DNA of 64,000 bases from Competibacter_A sp037045535 (GTDB taxonomy: Bacteria; Pseudomonadota; Gammaproteobacteria; Competibacterales; Competibacteraceae). Shown here piece after piece: positions 9,517 through 15,956 of this stretch. A program made the position numbers and the translations under genes. Under the pieces are notes generated by a model. The model did no database searches. It was not told the DNA's origin and saw only the letters and a program-made list of their open reading frames with translations. The stretch spans positions 248,001 to 312,000 of the forward strand of contig JBAOHI010000030.1 in NCBI GenBank assembly GCA_037045535.1. The letters are read 5' to 3'. The stretch's first letter is position 1, and every line of letters begins with the position of its first letter.

Positions 9517-10398
9517 ATGTCTTATCTCGATCCCACTGAATTCGTGACCAAGATGGTCGACCAGGGTGAATCTAAGGTCTACATGTCCACTAAGGACACC
9601 CTGATCCGCGCCTTCATGGCGGGCGCCACTCTGGCCCTGGCGGCGGTGTTCGCCATCACCGTGGCCACTAATACCGGCTCGCCCTTGGTGGGGTCCATCC
9701 TGTTTCCAGTTGGCTTCATCATGCTTTACTTGATGAAGTTCGACCTATTGACCGGCGTATTTACGCTGGTGCCGCTGGCTCTCATCGACAAGCGCCCTGG
9801 CGTAACCGTGGGACAGGTCCTGCGCAACTGGGGGTTGGTCTTCATCGGCAATTTCGCCGGCGCTCTGACGGTCGCCTTCATGATGTCCTTCATCCTGACC
9901 TACGGTTACAACACCGATGGCGGCGCGATCGCCGAAAAAGTCTCCAAGATCGGCGAATCCCGCACCCTCGGCTACCAAGCTTATGGACTGGGTGGCTGGA
10001 TCACCATTTTCATCCGCGGCATGCTATGCAACTGGATGGTCTCCATGGGCGTCGTCGGCGCCATGATCTCGACCTCCGCGAGCGGTAAGATGATGGCGAT
10101 GTGGATGCCAATCATGCTCTTCTTTTTTATGGCCTTCGAGCACTCCATCGTCAACATGTTCCTGTTCCCCTTCTCCATGATCATGGGCGGCGGCTTCACC
10201 TTCATGGAGTACATTATCTGGAACGAGCTGCCCACGGTACTCGGCAACCTGGTCGGCGGCTTCGTCCTGGTCGGTCTGCCGCTCTACTACACCCATGTGC
10301 GCACCAGCCCCGAGCGTATCCTCAAGGGCCACAAGGCCCAAAAGCCCGCCGACGAAGCGCGGGGCGACGCGGGCCATACTCTGGCGGCTCGCCTCTGA
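9517..10398 (+). CDS. Formate/nitrite transporter (FNT) family protein, probable nitrite channel
   Basis: Pentameric inner-membrane channel/transporter, probably for nitrite given the nitrogen-assimilation neighbours. About 293 residues with six hydrophobic segments. FNT-type features are the N-terminal half repeats, GNFAGALTVAFMM, the RGMLCNWMVSMGVV segment and FEHSIVNMFLFPFSM with the central-pore histidine. The ATG at 9517 has AGGA 7-11 bases upstream; the frame opens earlier into the IS end, which is not coding here. A second phosphatase-kinase fusion follows 52 bases downstream, mirroring the transporter/kinase pairing on the other strand. Expression is probably altered by the IS. Confidence 0.9.
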   Translation: MSYLDPTEFVTKMVDQGESKVYMSTKDTLIRAFMAGATLALAAVFAITVATNTGSPLVGSILFPVGFIMLYLMKFDLLTGVFTLVPLALIDKRPGVTVGQVLRNWGLVFIGNFAGALTVAFMMSFILTYGYNTDGGAIAEKVSKIGESRTLGYQAYGLGGWITIFIRGMLCNWMVSMGVVGAMISTSASGKMMAMWMPIMLFFFMAFEHSIVNMFLFPFSMIMGGGFTFMEYIIWNELPTVLGNLVGGFVLVGLPLYYTHVRTSPERILKGHKAQKPADEARGDAGHTLAARL

Positions 10399-10420
10399 TT
10401 CCGCCTACAGTGAGACGGCG

Positions 10421-10438
10421 CAGCCCCGCAAGGGGCTG
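10421..10438 (+). repeat. Short hairpin between FNT gene and phosphatase-kinase
   Basis: CAGCCCC and GGGGCTG form a 7-bp stem closed by a GCAA tetraloop. No T run follows, so it looks like an mRNA processing or stabilising hairpin rather than a strong terminator. Confidence 0.45.
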
Positions 10439-10449
10439 CTGTTACACCC

Positions 10450-12189
10450 ATGGCTAGCAAGTTACGAGTGGCTACCGGTCATTATTCCGACAAGGGGCGC
10501 AAGCCCATCAATCAGGATTTCTGCGGGATCCTGGTCCCAAAGGAGCCGTTGCTGAGTTCGAAGGGCGTCGCGGTGGCCCTCGCTGACGGCATTAGCAGCA
10601 GCGACGTTAGCCACATCGCCAGTGAGACCGCAGTCAAAGGCTTTCTCGAGGATTATTACGCCACCCCCGAATCCTGGTCGGTGAAGACCTCCGTACAGCG
10701 CGTACTGTACGCGACCAATTCCTGGCTCTACGCCCAGACCCGCAACGGCCCCAACCGTTACCTGATGGACCGTGGCTATGTCTGCACCTTCAGCGCGATC
10801 ATCCTCAAGTCCGCTACGGTGCACATCTTTCACGTTGGCGACGCCCGGATCTATTACCTCGCCGGCAATCGTCTCGAGCAACTCACCGAAGATCACCGAC
10901 TGTGGGAATCGCGCGAGAAAAGCTATCTCAGCCGCGCCATGGGCATGGGCGAGTGGTTGGAGATCGATTATCAGTCCTACCCATTGGAAAGGGGGGATAC
11001 TTTCGTCCTGATGACGGACGGCGTCTACGAGTTTGCGCCGGAGGTCTTCATTGCCGATGCGATCGCAAGGCACCGAGACGATCTCGATCTGGCGTCGCGC
11101 CTGATCGTGGAGGAAGCGCTGGAGAAGGGGAGCACGGACAACCTTTCGATCCAGGTGGTGCGCATCGAAGAGCTGCCCGAGCGCGCTATCGACGAACTCA
11201 ATCAACAGGCGTCGGCCCTGCCGATGCCGCCGGAACTGCGACCGCACATGCTGTTTGACGGCTACCAGATCCTGCGTGAGCTGCACGGCAGCAGCCGTAG
11301 TCACGTCTACCTGGCCCTAGACACCGTCACCGAGCAACGGGTCGCGCTCAAGGTCCCCTCCATAGACCTGCGCGGCAACGCTACCTACTTGGAGCGGTTC
11401 CTGATGGAGGAATGGGTTGCCCGGCGCTTGGACAATGCCCACATCCTTAAGGCGTGCGGGCAAACTCGAAAGCGCAGCTACCTTTACACAGTCACCGAGC
11501 ACATTGAGGGCCGGACACTGACCCAGTGGATGACCGACCACCCGAATCCCGATCTCGAATCGGTGCGCGATGTCATCGAGCAGATTGCCAAGGGTTTGCA
11601 AGCACTGCACCGCCAGGAGATGCTGCACCAGGATCTACGTCCGGACAATGTCATGATCGACCGCAACGGCACAGTGAAGCTCATCGACTTCGGTTCCGTG
11701 CGGGTGGCTGGAGTTGCCGAACTTGCGCCTACTCTCGAACACTGGGCAATCCTCGGCACCGCGCAGTACACGGCGCCCGAATACTTCCTTGGGGAGGCGG
11801 GGAGTAATCGCTCGGATCTGTTCTCGCTCGGCGTCATCGCCTACCAGATGCTGTCCGGGAAAACACCCTACGGCACGCAGGTCGCTAAGGCTACTACTTG
11901 CGCCGCGCAGCGTCGGCTGACCTATCGCTCCGCGCTTGATGACAAGCGCACCATCCCCGCCTGGATTGACGGCGCCTTGCGCAAGGCGGTTCATCCCAAT
12001 CCCGACAAGCGCTACGACGAGCTATCCGAATTCATCTATGACTTGCGCCATCCGAACGAGAGCTTTCTGCGCCAGGGGCGTGCGCCTCTGCTGGAGCGCA
12101 ATCCGCTACTGTTCTGGAAGGGTGTTTCATTCATTTTGCTTGTCCTCGTTGTCGTCCTGTTGAGCACCCATCCCGCTATTGGTCGCTAG
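10450..12189 (+). CDS. Fused PP2C phosphatase-Ser/Thr protein kinase, membrane anchored (copy 2)
   Basis: A 579-residue paralogue of the protein at 4608-6332 with the same order: PP2C domain (SDKGRKPINQD, ADGISSSD, GDARIY, MTDGVYEF, STDNLS), kinase domain (VALK, catalytic loop, DFGSVRV, TAPEYF) and one C-terminal helix (FWKGVSFILLVLVVVLL). The catalytic loop reads HQDLRPDN rather than HRD, so this is a non-RD kinase, and the glycine-rich loop is again degenerate. Metal ligands of the phosphatase look intact. It sits between the FNT transporter and cyanase in one likely operon. Substrates are unknown; a role in tuning nitrogen uptake or assimilation is inferred from context alone. Confidence 0.88.
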   Translation: MASKLRVATGHYSDKGRKPINQDFCGILVPKEPLLSSKGVAVALADGISSSDVSHIASETAVKGFLEDYYATPESWSVKTSVQRVLYATNSWLYAQTRNGPNRYLMDRGYVCTFSAIILKSATVHIFHVGDARIYYLAGNRLEQLTEDHRLWESREKSYLSRAMGMGEWLEIDYQSYPLERGDTFVLMTDGVYEFAPEVFIADAIARHRDDLDLASRLIVEEALEKGSTDNLSIQVVRIEELPERAIDELNQQASALPMPPELRPHMLFDGYQILRELHGSSRSHVYLALDTVTEQRVALKVPSIDLRGNATYLERFLMEEWVARRLDNAHILKACGQTRKRSYLYTVTEHIEGRTLTQWMTDHPNPDLESVRDVIEQIAKGLQALHRQEMLHQDLRPDNVMIDRNGTVKLIDFGSVRVAGVAELAPTLEHWAILGTAQYTAPEYFLGEAGSNRSDLFSLGVIAYQMLSGKTPYGTQVAKATTCAAQRRLTYRSALDDKRTIPAWIDGALRKAVHPNPDKRYDELSEFIYDLRHPNESFLRQGRAPLLERNPLLFWKGVSFILLVLVVVLLSTHPAIGR

Positions 12190-12221
12190 GACCCCATTTC
12201 ACCCACCATCTGGAGTTAAGC

Positions 12222-12662
12222 ATGAACAAGTTAGAAATGACCGAAACCATCATCGCGGCCAAGGGAAAATCTGGCCTTGGCTGGGAAGAGATCGCCGCAC
12301 AGGTCGGGTTGGCGCCGGTATTCCTCACCTCCGCTTGCCTGGGCATGAACAGCCTCGTTGCGGAGCACGCGGACAAGCTGTGCCAGATTCTCGGACTCCC
12401 CGCCGAGGTCTCGGGTGCTTTGCAAGCCTTCCCGCACAAAAGTTGGGAGAAGAGCGTGCCGACCGACCCAGTGATCTACCGTTTGTACGAGATCATCGGC
12501 GTCTATGGCGAGACTATCAAGGAGTTGATCCATGAGAAGTTCGGCGATGGCATCATGAGCGCGATCGATTTCACCATGTACATCGACAAGGAGGAGAATC
12601 CCGTCGGAGATCGCGTGAAGATTTCGATGAATGGGAAATTCCTCCCCTACAAGCGCTGGTAG
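12222..12662 (+). CDS. cynS: Cyanate hydratase (cyanase)
   Basis: Cytoplasmic decamer that converts cyanate and bicarbonate to ammonia and carbon dioxide (via carbamate). The 146 residues match the family's usual length: an N-terminal helical DNA-binding-like domain and a C-terminal catalytic domain. The catalytic Arg and Glu lie in VIYRLYEIIG and the Ser in GIMSAIDFTMYIDKE. It follows the phosphatase-kinase by 32 bases with GGAG upstream of the ATG, so it is probably cotranscribed as another ammonium-yielding enzyme of the nitrogen island. Confidence 0.96.
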   Translation: MNKLEMTETIIAAKGKSGLGWEEIAAQVGLAPVFLTSACLGMNSLVAEHADKLCQILGLPAEVSGALQAFPHKSWEKSVPTDPVIYRLYEIIGVYGETIKELIHEKFGDGIMSAIDFTMYIDKEENPVGDRVKISMNGKFLPYKRW

Positions 12663-12834
12663 CGCACTGGCGCAGCCTCTCAAGCCTAGGTGTCGGCACG
12701 CGGGCTGGGGCAGGTTGCGCAGTTCCGCTTAGGGAGATGCTGATTTATTGACCCATCCTCGTTCCATTAATCTCATTGATTGCACCCATTATTTTATTGC
12801 GTCGCACTATCTTAAGCCGGAGCCTAATGCATCA

Positions 12835-12851
12835 AGAACGCTTTTGGTGCA
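12835..12851 (+). promoter_or_regulatory. NtrC-like enhancer site upstream of nirB
   Basis: Identical in all 17 bases to the site at 8051-8067 (AGAACGCTTTTGGTGCA), about 116 bases before the inferred transcription start. A GCACTAT word typical of NtrC half sites lies at about 12804. Confidence 0.5.
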
Positions 12852-12931
12852 AATCGACGCTCAAAATCCGTGAGTTTTTCGCTAATACATTAAATGATTA
12901 TAATAAACAATATATTATGCGAAATTGCAAA

Positions 12932-12948
12932 TCGGCATGGTTATTGCC
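12932..12948 (+). promoter_or_regulatory. Sigma-54-like promoter for nirB
   Basis: TCGGCATGGTTATTGCC has the GG-N10-GC spacing and a good TTGC -12 element; it lies about 100 bases upstream of the nirB start and aligns with the promoter of cassette copy 1. Confidence 0.6.
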
Positions 12949-13049
12949 AGCAACCATTCTTTAAGAAAACTATATTGTTGGCGTCGTTCACCCAAGTTCA
13001 GTCTTCATCGATCGACATGATTCTCTAAGCAATTGAGATCCCGAATACT

Positions 13050-14381
13050 ATGAGAGAAAGACTCGTCCTAATAGGCAACGGCATGGCGGGGATGCGCACC
13101 CTGGAAGAGCTGCTGGCCATCGCCCCGGATAAATTCGATATCACCGTATTCGGCACCGAGCCGCACGGCAACTACAACCGCATCATGTTGTCCCCCGTGC
13201 TGGCCGGCGAGAAAACCATCGACCAGATCATGATCAATGATCTCGGCTGGTACGCCGAGCGCGGTATTACCCTGCATGCCGGCCAAGAGGTGACGCACAT
13301 CAATCGGGCGCGGCGGCAGGTTTATGCCGCCGACGGTACGATGGCGTCCTACGATCGGCTTTTACTGGCGACCGGCTCCAATCCCTTTATCTTGCCGATT
13401 CCGGGCAACGATCTGCCGGGCGTCATCGGGTTTCGCGACATCAAGGACGTGGAAACCATGCTGACGGCGGCGCAAACCGGCAAGCACGCGGTGGTGATCG
13501 GCGGTGGCCTGCTCGGGCTGGAAGCGGCCAACGGCCTGATGAAGCAAGGCATGCAAGTGACCGTGGTGCATGTGCTCGACACCCTGATGGAACGCCAGCT
13601 CGACCCGGTTGCGGCGGACATGCTGCGCGCGAGTCTGGAGGAACGCGGCCTGCGTTTTCTGATGGGTGCCAATACCGCTGCCGTGCTCGGCGAAGAGCGG
13701 GTCCGCGCCGTGCGTTTCAAGGATGGCCTGGAAATCCCGGCCGATTTGGTGGTGATGGCCGTCGGCATCCGGCCGAACATCGAACTGGCCAAGCAAGCGG
13801 GTATCTATTGTGAGCGTGGTGTCGTCGTCAACGATACCATGCAGACCTATGATCCGAAGGTGTACGCAGTCGGCGAGTGCGTGCAGCATCGCGGCCAGTG
13901 CTACGGTTTGGTCGCGCCACTGTGGGAGCAAGCCAAGGTTTGCGCTAACCATCTGGCGCGCTACGGTATCGGTCGCTATCAAGGATCCGTGACCAGCACC
14001 AAGCTGAAAGTGACTGGCATCGATTTGTTCTCCGCTGGCAACTTCAACGGCGGGTCGGGTTGCGAGGAAATCGTGTTGCGCGATCCAGCGCGCGGCGTCT
14101 ACAAGAAGCTGGTGGTCAAGGAAAACCGGGTGCAGGGCGCAGTGCTGTACGGCGATACCGTCGACGGGACGTGGTACTTCCAGCTGTTGCGTGAAGGCAC
14201 CGACATCGGCGCCTTCCGCGAAACCGTGCTGTTCGGTCACGCCCACATGGCCGATTCGGGCCGCGATGGTTTCAGCGTGATGGCGATGGCCGACGACGCC
14301 GAGATTTGCGGCTGCAACGGCGTGTGCAAGGGCGCGATCATCAAGGCGATTTCCGAGAAAGAAGCTGTTTACCGTGGATGA
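13050..14381 (+). CDS. nirB: Nitrite reductase (NAD(P)H) large subunit, N-terminal part (frameshifted)
   Basis: FAD- and NAD(P)H-binding half of assimilatory nitrite reductase, which passes electrons to the siroheme half. FAD motif GNGMAGMRTLEEL at the N-terminus, NAD(P)H motif VIGGGLLGLEAANGL at about residue 150, and the first cysteines of a BFD-type [2Fe-2S] domain in CGCNGVCKGAIIKAI. The frame ends with EAVYRG and stop, but dropping one A from the AAA at 14358-14360 joins it to the next frame as EKKLFTVDEVR, as in intact NirB of about 810 residues. I regard 13050-15483 as one gene with a one-base indel. Expression is probably driven by the sigma-54-like promoter at 12932. Confidence 0.93.
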   Translation: MRERLVLIGNGMAGMRTLEELLAIAPDKFDITVFGTEPHGNYNRIMLSPVLAGEKTIDQIMINDLGWYAERGITLHAGQEVTHINRARRQVYAADGTMASYDRLLLATGSNPFILPIPGNDLPGVIGFRDIKDVETMLTAAQTGKHAVVIGGGLLGLEAANGLMKQGMQVTVVHVLDTLMERQLDPVAADMLRASLEERGLRFLMGANTAAVLGEERVRAVRFKDGLEIPADLVVMAVGIRPNIELAKQAGIYCERGVVVNDTMQTYDPKVYAVGECVQHRGQCYGLVAPLWEQAKVCANHLARYGIGRYQGSVTSTKLKVTGIDLFSAGNFNGGSGCEEIVLRDPARGVYKKLVVKENRVQGAVLYGDTVDGTWYFQLLREGTDIGAFRETVLFGHAHMADSGRDGFSVMAMADDAEICGCNGVCKGAIIKAISEKEAVYRG

Positions 14382-15483
14382 GGTGCGCGCCCACACCAAG
14401 GCGTCGGCGTCCTGCGGTTCCTGCACCGGTTTGGTCGAGCAGATCCTTGCCGCCACCGTCGGCACTATTGGCAAGACCCCGGCCGAAAAACCGATGTGCA
14501 AATGCACCGAATATTCCCATGACACCGTGCGTGCCGCGATTCGCGAGCAGCATTTGACCAGTTTACGAGCGGTGTTCGATTTCATGGAATGGAAAACACC
14601 GGACGGTTGCCATTCCTGCCGTCCCGCCATCAATTACTACCTGATTTCGACTTGGCCGAGCGAAGCGCAAGACGATCAGCAATCACGGTTCATCAACGAG
14701 CGCGTCCACGCCAATATTCAGAAAGACGGTACCTATTCGGTGGTCCCGCGCATGTGGGGCGGCCTGACCAATCCGAAGGAATTGCGTGCCATCGCCGATG
14801 TCGCCGACAAATTCCAGATTCCGACGGTGAAAGTGACCGGCGGCCAGCGCATCGACCTGCTCGGCGTCAAGAAGGAAGATTTGCCGAAAGTCTGGGCCGA
14901 TCTCAACGCTGCCGGCATGGTGTCCGGCCACGCCTACGGCAAGAGCCTGCGTACCGTGAAAACCTGCGTCGGTTCCGATTGGTGCCGTTTCGGCACGCAG
15001 GATTCCACCGGCCTCGGCGTCAAGCTGGAAAAGATGACCTGGGGGTCGTGGACGCCGCACAAGTTCAAGATGGCGGTCTCCGGCTGCCCGCGTAACTGCG
15101 CCGAGGCCACGATCAAGGATTTCGGCGTGGTCTGCGTCGACTCCGGCTACGAGCTCCACGTCGGCGGCAACGGCGGCATCAAGATTCGTGGTACCGATCT
15201 GCTGTGCAAGTGCGCGACGGAGGAAGAAGTCAAAGAGTATTGCGGTGCGTTTATGCAGCTCTACCGCGAGGAAGGACGCTATCTGGAACGCACCGCGCCG
15301 TGGATCGAGCGTGTTGGCCTGAGCTATGTGAAAGCACACATCGTCGAAGATCAAGAGAACCGTAAGGCGCTTTACGCCCGTTTCCTTGATTCGCAAAAGT
15401 TTGCGCAGGTCGATCCTTGGGCCGAGCGTGCCAGCGGTCAGGTGGACGCGCACGAGTTCGAGCCGTTACGACGGGTCGGTTAA
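14355..15483 (+). CDS. nirB: Nitrite reductase (NAD(P)H) large subunit, siroheme/[4Fe-4S] part (frameshifted continuation)
   Basis: C-terminal catalytic half that reduces nitrite to ammonium by six electrons. It begins with the rest of the BFD [2Fe-2S] domain (SCGSCTGLVEQ), followed by a ferredoxin-like nitrite/sulfite reductase repeat and the siroheme/[4Fe-4S] ligands in CVGSDWC and SGCPRNC. No ribosome-binding site or conserved start supports independent translation (the first ATG-like start is GTG at 14374), so this is the downstream part of nirB after a frameshift at about 14358. nirD and nasA follow on the same strand. Confidence 0.92.
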
Positions 15484-15575
15484 TCAGGCTCCCCTTTCCC
15501 CAAGGGAGAGGGGTCGGGGGTGAGGGAATCATGTGTGCCCTCTCTCTAACCCTCCCCCTAAGGGAAAGAGAATTT
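15484..15575. repeat. GC-rich intergenic inverted repeat pair
   Basis: Two facing copies of a CCCCTTTCCCCAAGGGAGAGGGG-like palindrome type (first at about 15490-15515, partly degenerate second at about 15538-15572) lie between nirB and nirD. They belong to the same loose family as the hairpins at 6372, 30468 and 54497 and may modulate the nirB/nirD mRNA ratio. Confidence 0.5.
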
Positions 15576-15589
15576 CAGGAAAAATAATC

Positions 15590-15940
15590 ATGTACGACTG
15601 GCACGAAATTGGCGCACTCGATGACATTCCCCGCTTGGGTTCGCGGGTCGTGAATACGCCGCACGGCGACGTGGCGATCTTTCGGACCGCCGACGATCAG
15701 GTTTTCGCCCTGCGCGATCGCTGTCCGCACAAAGGTGGTCCACTGTCGCAAGGTATTGTTCACGGTCACCGGATCACTTGTCCGCTGCACAATTGGGTGT
15801 TGGAATTGGAAAGCGGCCAGGCGGTCGCGCCGGATGTGGGTTGCGCTACCCGCTATCCGACGCGACTGGAAGACGGGCGGCTTTGGCTCGGTTTGAACAA
15901 CGTGGTCAGCTTGCCGACTACGTCGCAGGAAGCGGCCTGA
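15590..15940 (+). CDS. nirD: Nitrite reductase (NAD(P)H) small subunit, Rieske type
   Basis: Small subunit of assimilatory nitrite reductase, 116 residues. It retains a full Rieske [2Fe-2S] signature: CPHKGG in the middle and CPLHNW 16 residues later, so this version probably binds a cluster, unlike the cluster-less NirD of enterobacteria. The ATG at 15590 is chosen because upstream codons fall in the GC-rich intergenic repeat. The nasA start follows 16 bases after the stop, indicating one transcription unit. Confidence 0.93.
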   Translation: MYDWHEIGALDDIPRLGSRVVNTPHGDVAIFRTADDQVFALRDRCPHKGGPLSQGIVHGHRITCPLHNWVLELESGQAVAPDVGCATRYPTRLEDGRLWLGLNNVVSLPTTSQEAA

Positions 15941-15956
15941 ACGGGAGAATCCGACG

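Larger units (their letters stand above)
12781..12970 (+). repeat. 190-bp regulatory cassette, copy 2
   Basis: Co-linear duplicate of 7997-8186, here directly upstream of nirB. The enhancer-like block and the -24/-12 element are conserved while the intervening bases have drifted, which suggests selection on these elements. Confidence 0.8.
12663..13049 (+). other. Regulatory region upstream of nirB
   Basis: A 387-bp stretch without a credible gene. It contains the second copy of the 190-bp cassette (12781-12970) with its NtrC-like site and sigma-54-like promoter, then about 90 bases of leader before the nirB start. I see no clear attenuator hairpin in the leader. Confidence 0.65.

Noticed and set aside
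12776..12964. Small open frames within the duplicated 190-bp regulatory cassettes (also about 8132-8356)
   Set aside because: The two copies do not preserve a common reading frame, while promoter elements are preserved, so the conservation is regulatory.
14355..14381. Programmed frameshift in nirB
   Set aside because: The sequence is not a classic slippery heptamer and there is no evident stimulatory structure; NirB is normally one frame, and several other genes here show similar indels.
13362..14633. Long open frames antisense to known genes, for example this minus-strand one opposite nirB, and similar ones at 3079-3921 and 37717-39408
   Set aside because: They mirror strongly conserved coding genes in GC-rich DNA, have His/Gln/Arg-rich composition without domains, and lack ribosome-binding sites.
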